This document shows positions 52,736 through 61,723 of a stretch of DNA of 64,000 nt, piece after piece. Positions within the stretch are counted from its first letter, which is position 1. The number at the start of each line of letters is the position of its first letter. The notes under the pieces are model-generated. The model ran no database searches. It saw only the letters and a list, made by a program, of their open reading frames with translations, and was not told where the DNA came from. Origin of the DNA: DSVQ01 sp964484765 (GTDB taxonomy: Bacteria; Planctomycetota; Planctomycetia; Planctomycetales; Planctomycetaceae); assembly GCA_964484765.1 (NCBI GenBank), contig CAZAGI010000030.1:1-64000 (forward strand). Reading direction: 5' to 3'. The translations under genes were made by a program, and so were the position numbers.

Positions 52736-52945
52736 ATGGAAATCGCTGGCAAGACCGAAGTTGTGGAAGAGCCTGGAGAACCCCCCATTGATGTCCGCCA
52801 GTGTGCATGCGGAAATTGCCATAACCGCTTTTGGGTGCAGATCGTGACCGGCGCGAAATGGCAACCGTCGTACTGTCCGTTTTGCGCGTTCCAATTTCAG
52901 TTTCTGCTGATTGATGGCAACCCCGCAGTATTCAATCCGAAATGA
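52736..52945 (+). CDS. Small zinc-ribbon protein
   Basis: A 69-residue protein (MEIAGKTEVVEEPGEPPIDV) with CACGNCHNRF and CPFCAFQFQF, a four-cysteine ribbon. Coupled by ATGA to the next gene. A GTG start at 52682 is possible. Unknown role. Confidence 0.58.
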   Translation: MEIAGKTEVVEEPGEPPIDVRQCACGNCHNRFWVQIVTGAKWQPSYCPFCAFQFQFLLIDGNPAVFNPK

Positions 52946-53223
52946 GAGCGGCAGTGCTGGTGACAACCGACGAGCCATCGACACATCGTCAGAAACGTCG
53001 AACGTACCGGTCCGTGTACAACACGCCTGGTGCTCCGACGTGCCCCGACCACAAGGTCGTCATGGCAGTGTATTGCACCGAGCAAATCGGCAATGGAATG
53101 GTTCGTCGATATCACAAGTGCCCATTTTGCCAGGAGACGTCGAAGAGCATTCTTCGGCCAGAGACCGAAGACCCAGAGGTGTCTAAGCAGCAACTGTTGT
53201 TTGGCGATGCGGAGCCAGAATAG
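52942..53223 (+). CDS. Small zinc-finger hypothetical protein
   Basis: A 93-residue protein (MRAAVLVTTDEPSTHRQKRR) with TCPDHKVVMAVYC and KCPFCQ, a possible ribbon in which one ligand may be His. It is coupled to the previous zinc-ribbon gene. The palindromic element follows eight bases after its stop. Confidence 0.58.
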   Translation: MRAAVLVTTDEPSTHRQKRRTYRSVYNTPGAPTCPDHKVVMAVYCTEQIGNGMVRRYHKCPFCQETSKSILRPETEDPEVSKQQLLFGDAEPE

Positions 53224-53230
53224 CCCGCCC

Positions 53231-53267
53231 GGTACCAATTGATTGGTACATACCTCATTCAGCATCT
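53231..53267 (+). repeat. Palindromic late-gene element, copy 1
   Basis: GTACCAAT-TG-ATTGGTAC (53232-53249) is a perfect 8-bp palindrome with a 2-nt centre. Twelve positions after its last base starts AGCATCT (53261). Copy 2 at 56995 has the same arrangement and spacing. It lies in a gap upstream of the first structural gene and may be a promoter or operator for late transcripts. Confidence 0.72.
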
Positions 53268-53347
53268 CTGCAAATGACGCTGCACTGCTTACAACGTCAC
53301 CTGGGCTGGTCGCAGAAAATCACCCTGCAATTGAGGCAGTTGTCGCC

Positions 53348-54655
53348 GTGACGCCGCGCTATTATTCAGGCCCGTGGCAGTGGGATGACTCCGACAAGGA
53401 GCCGTGCTGGCGTGCGCCCGCAGGCTGCATCGGCACGCTCGATGTGCGGCCGTTGCCGGAACAAGCCGTTGCGGGTGGTGATCCTGGCATGGGCATCTTC
53501 ACGGCCACCGAGGAACTCGGTTCCGATTACGAGTTTTTGGGTGAGGGCGATCCGTCAGAGGTCAAGATCGACCAGCGATTGCGGGATGCATTTCCACGCG
53601 TAGGGAAACGTCAGCCGCAAGGGGACACACTGCTTGGTCTCACGCTCGATCTGATGACCGATGGCAGCGATCCGACGGGAGATGATGGGCCGAAGCCGAT
53701 CCTGCCAATCGGCAACCAGCAGGTCGAATTGTGTCTCGGCGAAAAGCCGCACCGCACGGCATTGAGCGTTGATGGTACCCACTGGGGTAAGGTGGTCGAC
53801 GTCATCAAAAATGACATGCGGCTGGTGATTCTTGACGCCAAGGCTGGGTTGCTCAAAGACTCCCTGCACGACCGCCGCGTGCTGGACTCGCTGTGCGATA
53901 AGTACCGCGTCCCGAAAAATGAATGGCAGATTCTTGTTCCGGCGGACCTCGTCGCCGAGATTGACGGCCCGCTGAAGCACGAGACCTCCTACAGCGACGC
54001 CTTTACGCGATCGGATGCGTCGACACTCGGAGCCTCGTGGACGGCGATCATCACGACCGGGACTCAAGAATGCGGGATCAGCACGAACAACTGTCGTCTA
54101 CCGAACACAGGCAACGTCAGCGCCGACACTGTTGTCGTGCATCGCTACGACTCCGACTTATCGAGCGTCGATCAGGAATGCAGTCTGTCACACGTCAGCG
54201 ACAGTTTCAGCTCGGCAATTGGTAGCAGTCTATCGAGTGTGATTTGTCGAAAAGATTCGACGGCAACAATCACATTCTATACAGCTCGACTTACGCGCAC
54301 GGGAGATGGCAGTTCATACACGGCCAACAACGTGCAGTTGTTCAAGTTTTTGTCCGGTACAGCAACACAACTTGGATCTAACGTCAGCGTTACGCCATCG
54401 CTCCCTGATCCGATCAAAGTTTATGCCTCTGGGTCAACAATCAAAAGCTATTACGACAGCGTCGAACGGCATTCGCAGACCGACACGGCGATCACAACCG
54501 GACTGCGGTGCGGAATGCGGATCAGTGCATTGAATAACACTGCGTGGCGTGGGGACGATTGGTCTGCAACAGACCTTGCGGCGTCTGGTCTGGGCATGAT
54601 CTTTAGCGGTGCCCCGCTCATTGGACGCTGTTTCGGCGGGAGGGCGTTGTCATGA
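53348..54655 (+). CDS. Phage structural protein with a lectin-like jelly-roll domain
   Basis: A 435-residue protein. The GTG at 53348 is chosen because TPRYYSGPWQWDDSDKEPCW looks like the true N-terminus; the frame is open from 53243 through the palindrome. The N-terminal 220 residues have no recognised fold. From about 220 (SYSDAFTRSDASTLGASWTA) the pattern is a concanavalin A-like beta-sandwich, with YRYDSDL-like strands and SGSTIKSYYDSVERHS near the end, as in glycan-binding phage proteins. It could bind the host cell surface. Coupled by ATGA to the next gene. Confidence 0.65.
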   Translation: MTPRYYSGPWQWDDSDKEPCWRAPAGCIGTLDVRPLPEQAVAGGDPGMGIFTATEELGSDYEFLGEGDPSEVKIDQRLRDAFPRVGKRQPQGDTLLGLTLDLMTDGSDPTGDDGPKPILPIGNQQVELCLGEKPHRTALSVDGTHWGKVVDVIKNDMRLVILDAKAGLLKDSLHDRRVLDSLCDKYRVPKNEWQILVPADLVAEIDGPLKHETSYSDAFTRSDASTLGASWTAIITTGTQECGISTNNCRLPNTGNVSADTVVVHRYDSDLSSVDQECSLSHVSDSFSSAIGSSLSSVICRKDSTATITFYTARLTRTGDGSSYTANNVQLFKFLSGTATQLGSNVSVTPSLPDPIKVYASGSTIKSYYDSVERHSQTDTAITTGLRCGMRISALNNTAWRGDDWSATDLAASGLGMIFSGAPLIGRCFGGRALS

Positions 54656-56988
54656 TTCGCGACATGGGCACCATCCGACCGGGCCGCACGCTCCGCATTC
54701 CGTTTTCGACCTTCGACAAGGACGACGGATCGACGATCACAATGACGAATTTCTCTGTGGCGGACATCCTGATTTACAAGGATGGGTCGACCACCGAGCG
54801 AGCGTCGACATCTGGATTCACCGCTACAACGGACTTCGACGCCAAGACAGGCAAGCACGTCCTGATCATCGATCTGGCCGACAACACAACAGCGGATTTC
54901 TTCGCGGCGGGGTCGGAGTACCTGGTAGGCATCGACGCTGTCACTGTTGACGGGGTCACGACCGGCGGATGGGTGGCCCGCTTCGAAATCGGCTACCGCG
55001 GCGCGATTCTCGATACGACAATCGCGACGCTGAGCAGCCAGACGAGTTTCACGCTCGCCTCTGGACCTGCAGAAAACGATGCGCTCAAGGATATGTGGGC
55101 GATCATTCATGATGTCGCATCCGCAGTGCAATTGGCATGGGTACAAATTTCCGCGTACACAGGATCAACGAAGACAGTGACTCTTGCGGCTGGAGCAACA
55201 TTTACGGCCGCGGCTGGCGATAACATCAGCATCATGGGGCCGATGCCCTTGCAACCGGCAACCACTGGTCGACGCTTGGTTGTCGACGCTAATGGTCTCG
55301 GCGACGCGACAACGGTGAAAGTTGGTCCTAGCGGATCTGGTACAGCACAAACCGCCCGCGATATCGGCTCGAGCGTGCTGCTCTCTTCTGGCACGGGGGC
55401 GGGCCAACTCGACTTCACCAATGGCGTTGTTAAGTCAAACTGGGTGCAGTATCTCGGCACTGCCCTTGGCGGAACTGCCGCACAGGTGGTCGCCGCAATC
55501 ACGAAATTCTTTAACGTCGCGTCGCCGACCGGCACGGTCAACAGCTTGCCTGATGCTGTCGCCGGTGCGTCAGGCGGGGTGGCGATTGTCGGCTCTGTGA
55601 TGGGCGACAGTGCTGGAGTGACAACGCTCCTGTCACGGCTGTCCGCGGCGCGCGCTGGATACCTAGATTTCCTCAACATTGGCGGCGCGGTCGCATCGCA
55701 GGCTGACATCAACGCTCTGAATCAATCGGCCAGCCGTCGCGTGATCCTGCAGACCGTTGGCCAATATGAACGGCCGGAATCGGGCAGCACGGTTTACACC
55801 ATTGAGGCTCGCACCTATGACGGCGATGGGGCTGTTACCAACGCCGATTCGACACCGACATTGACCGCGACTGGCACGACGTCGGGCAGCCTCGCCGCGA
55901 ATCTCGGCACGGCATCGAATCCAGCGACCGGGGTTTATCGCTGGGACTACACCGTCGCCAGCAATGCGACCATCGAGCCGGTGCGGTTTGATTTGTCCGC
56001 AACGATCGGGGCGGCTGCATTCCCGATGGCGGCGTACACGCAAGTGGTGGACTTTGTTTCGGCTACGTGGACGACTAGCGACCGAACCAAACTCACCGCT
56101 GTCTATGACAAATTGCCGACGAACGCCATCGCGGATGAAACTCTCGTGCAGGCTGCCATCACATCCGCAACCTCTCCGCTGGCGACGGCCTCAGCCCTGT
56201 CGACGTTGTCGACCACGATCGGCACACCCGCCGGCGCGAGTCTCGCGGCCGACCTCGCGGCAGTCAAGACGGACACCGGCAACCTGGTCTCCCGGATCAC
56301 GTCCACGCTCTTTGCTGGAATCACGTCGCTTGGTGACTGGCTGCGACGGATGGCGCGGGGCGATGCCGGCACAGCGGGCATGATCGCCGCACAAGCCGAA
56401 ATCAACACGGGCGGGACATCCACGTTCGATGGTTCGACCGACAATCTGCAGGACATCAAGGATGCCAGCGGCGGGGGAGGCGGCGGGGGTAGTGATCCGC
56501 TTGAAAATGAAGTCCCTGGAGCTTATGGGGTTGGCACGGCCGGTGAGGTCCTTGGCAATTTGCAATCGAACCTCGTGACGGCGCTATCCGGTATCAGCGT
56601 CACGATCTCGTCGCCGTTCTCTGATGACGGCGAGACGCTGACGATCGTGCAGGGCGATGATTACGCGAATGCCGACGGCCGGGCGTTGCCTGTCACGTTG
56701 ACCGGCACATTCCCGGACTTCACAGGAGCAACCCCGGTCATGCGGTTGTCACGCACGACAAAGGTTGCGACGACTGGTGCGACGGTGACGACGACGGTCA
56801 GCGTAACAGGCACAGTCGTCACTGCAACCGGCGGAACGCGCGTTATGCGATTCGAGCCGACAAGTGCGGACACGTCGCAACTGTCCGGCGGAGTCGGCAC
56901 TTGGGAGGTTGAAATCACGCTCACCAATGGCCGGAAAATGACCCTGCCAGTGGCCAAAGAACTCATCGTGAAGCCGGAACTGGGATAG
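54652..56988 (+). CDS. Large fibre-like structural protein
   Basis: A 778-residue protein, Thr/Ser/Ala/Gly-rich and low in cysteine. The N-terminal 110 residues (MIRDMGTIRPGRTLRIPFST) form a beta-sandwich; middle parts have repeated beta/helix units (ADETLVQAAITSATSPLATA); a Gly-rich hinge GGGGGGGS sits near residue 610; and the C-terminal 130 residues (ADGRALPVTLTGTFPDFTGA) are a second beta-sandwich with TGATVTTTVSV strands. This is typical of adhesion or receptor-binding phage proteins. Position before portal is unusual for a tail fibre but fits head-fibre proteins. Confidence 0.65.
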   Translation: MIRDMGTIRPGRTLRIPFSTFDKDDGSTITMTNFSVADILIYKDGSTTERASTSGFTATTDFDAKTGKHVLIIDLADNTTADFFAAGSEYLVGIDAVTVDGVTTGGWVARFEIGYRGAILDTTIATLSSQTSFTLASGPAENDALKDMWAIIHDVASAVQLAWVQISAYTGSTKTVTLAAGATFTAAAGDNISIMGPMPLQPATTGRRLVVDANGLGDATTVKVGPSGSGTAQTARDIGSSVLLSSGTGAGQLDFTNGVVKSNWVQYLGTALGGTAAQVVAAITKFFNVASPTGTVNSLPDAVAGASGGVAIVGSVMGDSAGVTTLLSRLSAARAGYLDFLNIGGAVASQADINALNQSASRRVILQTVGQYERPESGSTVYTIEARTYDGDGAVTNADSTPTLTATGTTSGSLAANLGTASNPATGVYRWDYTVASNATIEPVRFDLSATIGAAAFPMAAYTQVVDFVSATWTTSDRTKLTAVYDKLPTNAIADETLVQAAITSATSPLATASALSTLSTTIGTPAGASLAADLAAVKTDTGNLVSRITSTLFAGITSLGDWLRRMARGDAGTAGMIAAQAEINTGGTSTFDGSTDNLQDIKDASGGGGGGGSDPLENEVPGAYGVGTAGEVLGNLQSNLVTALSGISVTISSPFSDDGETLTIVQGDDYANADGRALPVTLTGTFPDFTGATPVMRLSRTTKVATTGATVTTTVSVTGTVVTATGGTRVMRFEPTSADTSQLSGGVGTWEVEITLTNGRKMTLPVAKELIVKPELG

Positions 56989-56994
56989 GACCGC

Positions 56995-57031
56995 GGTACC
57001 AATCAATTAGTACCAACTCTGTTTAGCATCT
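56995..57031 (+). repeat. Palindromic late-gene element, copy 2
   Basis: GTACCAAT-CA-ATTAGTAC (56996-57013) differs from copy 1 in one arm base and the central dinucleotide. The box TTTAGCATCT follows at the same distance as in copy 1. It stands between the fibre-like gene and portal. Confidence 0.72.
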
Positions 57032-57044
57032 TCGCGCGACTCAC

Positions 57045-57065
57045 GTCCGCACGTTCAATGCGGAC
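57045..57065 (+). promoter_or_regulatory. Hairpin abutting the portal start codon
   Basis: GTCCGCA pairs perfectly with TGCGGAC around loop CGTTCAA, and the very next base is the A of the portal ATG. No Shine-Dalgarno is visible before it. It may restrain or position initiation on the portal mRNA. Confidence 0.55.
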
Positions 57066-58976
57066 ATGAGTTTTTCCCCCATGCTCGCGATGCCAGCAGC
57101 GATCTCCTTGCAGGAGAGCGCGTGGGGTGATGTTGTCCCATTCGCCGACTACCCGCAGTTCGACCAGCAAGGCGGCGGCGCGAAAATTCAGTTGCCGTTC
57201 ACGACGATCGATGATCGCGCGGACGGCCGGTGTCGACCACTCTACGAAACCGAGATCGACCTTTCCCGACAGCGGGCGCTGTCCCGCAATCTGTCAGCGA
57301 TTACCCCGATCAAAGATGCCGCGTTCGAACAACTCAAGCGGCACACTTTTGGCGAGGGCATCACCGTCAAGGTGTCGGCCCGCAAGGGAAAAGAAGTTTC
57401 CGCTGGGGTTGTCGAGCGAGTTCAGAAACTCGTTGATGATTTTCTCGACACCAATGACGTCGTCAACGGTCTCGACGTGGAACTGCACGACCGGTCGCGC
57501 GAAGACGGTGAAGCGATCGCGTGGCTGCGGTGGGACAATCAGAGTCGCCAGTCTCGAATTGCGATCCCTGAGCCGGACCAGTTAACCGAACCGTCAGGTG
57601 GGGCACAACTTAGCGACTGGCTGTCAGCTCAGCACAACATCGACTGCCAGGCGTTCGTGCCGAGTTGGTCGTTCGGTGTGCTCACCCGGCAGGATGACTG
57701 CTCGAAGCCGTTGGCCTACTTCTTCGCACATGACTCCGGCGGCCGGGATTGGGACATTGCGTCCGCCGCGGACGTGGTTCACATCAAGCGCAACGTACCC
57801 CGAAAGGCGAAGCGCGGCGTCGGCGACATGATCACCGGCGTCGGCGATCTGGCCAAAGAAGCCAAACTCGCGACGAACATGGTAACCGGGGCCGCGTTGC
57901 AGGCGGCGATTGCGTGGATCGAAGAGCTTGCCCCCGGAACAACACAGGGTCAGGCGGAAGCGATCGGCAAGACCGACGTATTGAGTCGAACTCCAACCAA
58001 CATCGGTAACGGCGGCGGATGGCGTCCGGTGACAGCTCAGCGATATGGCGCTGGATCGATCATCCGTCCATCCGCTGGCCGAAAGTACCAGCCGGGCCCG
58101 ATGGGTGCGGAGCGGAACGGCAACTTCGAACTTGCTGCGAAGTACATTCTGCGTCGCTGCGGGATCCGCTGGTCGATGCCGGAGTACATGATTTCCGGCG
58201 ATGCGAGCAATGGGAACTATGCCTCGCTGCTCGTCGCGGAATCCCCGTTCGTCAAGGCCCGCAAAGCCGACCAGCAGTTCTACGGAGCCGCGATCCGGCA
58301 GTTGATCTGGAAAGCCATCGATCAGGCATGGCGGCACGGCGTGCTTGATGCGATTGGTTTCTCGATCGTCGAGATGCGGCAGTTACTCGAGGTGGCGGTC
58401 AACTTTCCCGAGGTGGCGACGCGAGATCAGAAGGCCCTGGCAGAGCGGTTGGCGATCGAAAAGGCTCAGGGCTGGGTTAGCGATCAAACGGCAATGACGG
58501 AACTCGGTCGGGATCCGGACGCCGAGCGAGCTCAAGGGGCGAAGGCGTCGGTTGATAAGTCCGCGGCCGTGGTGAACCTCAATGTCGGCGGTGATGGCAC
58601 ACTCCCTTCACCCACCGCGACCGGTACCGAGCCGGAAAAGAAACCAGAGATTCCAACCGCCGGCGAACCCGCGGTTCAGTCGGCAGCGCTCAATGGCGCC
58701 CAGGTTGCGTCACTCGTCGACATTGTGACGCAGGTGACGCAAAAACTGATTCCGCTCGAATCGGCGAGAGCGGTCATCCTGTCCGCATTTCCGCTGCTCA
58801 GTCCGCAGCAGGTCGATGACATCTTGCGTCCGCTGCGGGGTTTCGAACCGGCCCCCGAACCGGTCAAAGAGCCGACCGATCCTGCACCGAAACCGCTTCG
58901 TGAACCGGTCAAGGAGTCCGATCAGCAGAGCTTCGTTGCGCGACTCACGGCCGCATTGTGGGGAGGGTACCCATGA
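57066..58976 (+). CDS. Phage portal protein
   Basis: A 636-residue protein, larger than most portals. The start region ends in LPFTTIDDRADGRCRPLYET, followed by NLSAITPIKDAAFEQLKRHT, a clip/stem-like middle, NGNFELAAKYILRRCGIRWS and MPEYMISGDASNGNYASLLV, a run typical of lambda/HK97-type portal families. The C-terminal 130 residues are Pro/Glu/Lys-rich (EPAPEPVKEPTDPAPKPLRE). Its stop overlaps the head-morphogenesis start (CCATGATG), as expected for portal and gpF-like partner. The ring would form the DNA entry vertex. Confidence 0.85.
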   Translation: MSFSPMLAMPAAISLQESAWGDVVPFADYPQFDQQGGGAKIQLPFTTIDDRADGRCRPLYETEIDLSRQRALSRNLSAITPIKDAAFEQLKRHTFGEGITVKVSARKGKEVSAGVVERVQKLVDDFLDTNDVVNGLDVELHDRSREDGEAIAWLRWDNQSRQSRIAIPEPDQLTEPSGGAQLSDWLSAQHNIDCQAFVPSWSFGVLTRQDDCSKPLAYFFAHDSGGRDWDIASAADVVHIKRNVPRKAKRGVGDMITGVGDLAKEAKLATNMVTGAALQAAIAWIEELAPGTTQGQAEAIGKTDVLSRTPTNIGNGGGWRPVTAQRYGAGSIIRPSAGRKYQPGPMGAERNGNFELAAKYILRRCGIRWSMPEYMISGDASNGNYASLLVAESPFVKARKADQQFYGAAIRQLIWKAIDQAWRHGVLDAIGFSIVEMRQLLEVAVNFPEVATRDQKALAERLAIEKAQGWVSDQTAMTELGRDPDAERAQGAKASVDKSAAVVNLNVGGDGTLPSPTATGTEPEKKPEIPTAGEPAVQSAALNGAQVASLVDIVTQVTQKLIPLESARAVILSAFPLLSPQQVDDILRPLRGFEPAPEPVKEPTDPAPKPLREPVKESDQQSFVARLTAALWGGYP

Positions 58977-59686
58977 TGGCGGAACTCGTCACACGCAACT
59001 CGCTGGAGCAAGCCTACGCCGCGCGGCTCGAAAAGCTGTTCGGCGAATCGAAGCGCCGCGCCATCGCGTTCATTCTTGCGGGCAAGGAACCCGACTCCGC
59101 GTTTTGGGCAGAGCTAAAGCGCCGGAACGACGAGGAGCTCGCCGCCCTGATGGCACTGATGTTCCTCGAATCTGGCGAGCAGCACGCGGCGGACATTGGT
59201 GCCAGGATCGGCCGAAACCAGATCGAACAGAACGCAGTGTCCTATACGCGAAATCGGCTGCGGGACATCAGCGGCGACATCATCACGCACACGCAGGAAA
59301 GATTCGGTAACGCGATCAATCGTATCAGCAGCCGCACGGAAGGATCGGTCACAGAGCGGGAACTGGATGCTGAACTGGATTCCGCGTTTGGTTCGCAGCG
59401 GGCCAACTCGATCGCGTTCACGGAAGCAAACCGGGCAATGGTCGCCGGCGGTGAAAACATCATCAGCGTCTCCGGACTGCTGGTGAAGCGGTATTGGGCA
59501 CACAGTTCGATCCGCCCCCCAAGACACAGTCGGGCTGCGGTATTGCCATGCCCGATCTGCTCGCCACTTGAGGGTCGACCCGAGAGTGAGTGGGGCGGGC
59601 TGATGCCAGGCGACGCGCATCCGAACTGCGACTGCTACGTCGAATACCGCGACGCGAAGTCCGGCAACATCATCGGGAGAGGGTAA
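58973..59686 (+). CDS. Mu gpF-like head morphogenesis protein
   Basis: A 237-residue protein. A helical N-terminal part (LEKLFGESKRRAIAFILAGK) leads to ITHTQERFGNAINRIS and FTEANRAMVAGGENIISVSG. The C-terminus has CPICSPLEGRPESEWGG and AHPNCDCYVEYRD, the zinc-binding end typical of the phage Mu F-like minor head proteins. It probably sits with the portal during prohead assembly. Three bases separate it from the protease gene. Confidence 0.85.
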   Translation: MMAELVTRNSLEQAYAARLEKLFGESKRRAIAFILAGKEPDSAFWAELKRRNDEELAALMALMFLESGEQHAADIGARIGRNQIEQNAVSYTRNRLRDISGDIITHTQERFGNAINRISSRTEGSVTERELDAELDSAFGSQRANSIAFTEANRAMVAGGENIISVSGLLVKRYWAHSSIRPPRHSRAAVLPCPICSPLEGRPESEWGGLMPGDAHPNCDCYVEYRDAKSGNIIGRG

Positions 59687-59689
59687 TTC

Positions 59690-60826
59690 ATGTCGCTGTT
59701 CACGTTCCGCACACCGGTCGCACCAGCCATCGAGGAGATTAAGGAATCCGTCTATGGCGATGCTCCCCGCGTCGACAAAGAGGCGGGCATCATTCACGGC
59801 GTCCGGATCCTCGGCAAGGAGTCGAAGAACGGACGGACCTACAGCGATTCCGCCATGCGGGACGCAGCTCGGTTGTACGAGGGCCGCAAGGTCAATGTCG
59901 ATCACCCCGGGGAGAAGCAGCAAGAACGCGGCTTCACCGAGGGCATCGGCGAATTGCGGAATATCCGCACCGAAGGCGACGCCATCATCGGCGATCTGCA
60001 CTACGCGAAATCACACCGGGACGCACCGCTCGTCGTTGAGTATGCGGAGCGTTTCCCGAAACAGTTCGGTCTGTCGCATCACGCAGACGGCCGGGTGAGC
60101 CGCAAGGGCGGCAAGGTCATGGTTGAGTCCGTGGAAGTCGTGCATTCGGTTGACATCGTCGGGAGCCCGGCAACGAATCGCGGCCTGTTTGAGTCGGTCG
60201 GAAAGACCGAGGAAGGTGCCATCGTGAAGATCACGCTGCGCGAATTGGTCGAGTCGGCCGGCAACGCTTTGTTCAAGGCCCGGCTCAAGGAAATGGACGT
60301 CGGCATGACCGATGCTCCAATCGAGATGGAAGCCGCCGAGAGCGATGCCAAGCCAGAAGATCAGATCACCGCGGCCTTCCGCACGATGGTGATGGGCGTG
60401 CTGGACGACAAGGCCCTCGACGTGAAGGGCAAGATGGCCAAGATCAAGATGATCCTCGACAGCGAGGAGAAGCTGATCAACGGCACGAAGTCCGACACGA
60501 CCGAGCCGCCCACCGACACAAAGGTTGAAGAATCGTTCAAGACGGTGCTCAACGAGGCGTTGAAGCCGTTGGTTGAAAGCACGCGAAAGACCGAACTGCG
60601 TGGCCAATGCCGCGAACTGATCGAATCCGCCGGCCGTGGCGTGACGTCCGAACGCCTCGATCTGCTCGTCGCCGCGAAGGATGAAGCCGCTCGGAAGAAG
60701 CTGGTGGAATCCTGGCCCACCGATGGCGGTCGCGGCGCGGCCGTGTCGAAACCCAGCGTCACACCAGTGGTGAAGCTGAAAGAAAACGAACGCATCAACT
60801 TCAAGGCGGGCCTCGACCGGAACTAG
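59690..60826 (+). CDS. Prohead protease fused to a scaffold-like C-terminal part
   Basis: A 378-residue protein. The first 180 residues have VRILGKESKNGRTYSDSAMR, KVNVDHPGEKQQERGFTEG, FPKQFGLSHHADGRVS and VVHSVDIVGSPATNRGLF. His and Ser of an HK97/S78-like prohead protease lie in VDHPG and GLSHHADG or SVDIVGSPAT. From residue 185 on it is helical and Lys/Glu-rich (MAKIKMILDSEEKLINGTKS), like a scaffold that the protease would remove. The order protease-decoration-capsid fits. Confidence 0.82.
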   Translation: MSLFTFRTPVAPAIEEIKESVYGDAPRVDKEAGIIHGVRILGKESKNGRTYSDSAMRDAARLYEGRKVNVDHPGEKQQERGFTEGIGELRNIRTEGDAIIGDLHYAKSHRDAPLVVEYAERFPKQFGLSHHADGRVSRKGGKVMVESVEVVHSVDIVGSPATNRGLFESVGKTEEGAIVKITLRELVESAGNALFKARLKEMDVGMTDAPIEMEAAESDAKPEDQITAAFRTMVMGVLDDKALDVKGKMAKIKMILDSEEKLINGTKSDTTEPPTDTKVEESFKTVLNEALKPLVESTRKTELRGQCRELIESAGRGVTSERLDLLVAAKDEAARKKLVESWPTDGGRGAAVSKPSVTPVVKLKENERINFKAGLDRN

Positions 60827-60919
60827 ATCGCCGGTTTGTTGAGCCTTTTGCCTGCAATCAACGCCTCACGAACAACCACAGGGCGAACAGCCCTTTCCGC
60901 TCACACAAGGATTTTGATC

Positions 60920-61636
60920 ATGGTTGCCCTGTTGAACCTTCCGCCAGACGTGTTGGCCAAGCGGATGACGCACGGCTTCTTCGAAGACTTCGATCAGTTC
61001 GTCACTGGCGATCGTTTCACCGACACATCGGCCGACACCGGTGCAGCTGTGGCAAACGTCGATGCCGCCGGTGGGACTGTCACGCTCACCACTGGTGGGA
61101 CGGACAACAACGAGTGTTACTTGCTGTCGACGAAAGAGTTATTCCTCTTCGCCGCCGACAAGCCGATTCTCTTCGAGTGTCGTTCGAAGTACACGGAAGC
61201 GAACACCGACGACGCAAACATCTTTCAAGGGTTGATGAACGCCGTTGCCGCCGACTCGATCCTTGATGATGGCGCCGGGCCGAAAGCGTCCTTCTCTGGC
61301 GTCGGATTCTACAAGGTCGATGGCGGAACCCGCTGGCAGTGCATCTCGTCTCTCGGAACAACACGCACGACGACGGATCTCACTGCGGCGCTGTCACTCG
61401 ACAAACTTGCGAAGACGGCAGGTGGCGGAAGTTACCAACTATTCCGCATCGAAGTCGTCCCGATCTCGTCCACGGTCGCCGAAGTGTGCTTCTACATCGA
61501 TGACGCTCTCGTCGCGAAGCATTCGCTGACTTACACCAGCGCGACCGAGATGAATGCCGCCATCGGAGTAAAGGCCGGCGGGGCAAACAGCGAAGTCGTC
61601 ACCGTCGACTACATCAGTTGCTGGCAGAAGCGCTAG
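60920..61636 (+). CDS. Capsid decoration-like protein, jelly-roll
   Basis: A 238-residue protein (MVALLNLPPDVLAKRMTHGF) with AAGG before the ATG. After a short N-terminal arm it is beta-rich, with KPILFECRSKYTEANTDDAN and FRIEVVPISSTVAEVCFYID, a concanavalin A-like sandwich. It lies between protease and major capsid, where decoration proteins are encoded. It could stabilise the capsid or bind sugars. Confidence 0.68.
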   Translation: MVALLNLPPDVLAKRMTHGFFEDFDQFVTGDRFTDTSADTGAAVANVDAAGGTVTLTTGGTDNNECYLLSTKELFLFAADKPILFECRSKYTEANTDDANIFQGLMNAVAADSILDDGAGPKASFSGVGFYKVDGGTRWQCISSLGTTRTTTDLTAALSLDKLAKTAGGGSYQLFRIEVVPISSTVAEVCFYIDDALVAKHSLTYTSATEMNAAIGVKAGGANSEVVTVDYISCWQKR

Positions 61637-61723
61637 ACCGTACCCAGCAATCAAGCAACTTCTAGGAAACAGCCGGCAGCCAGCCGGATGACACGTTCCG
61701 CAACTTTCATGGAGTGAAGAGTC

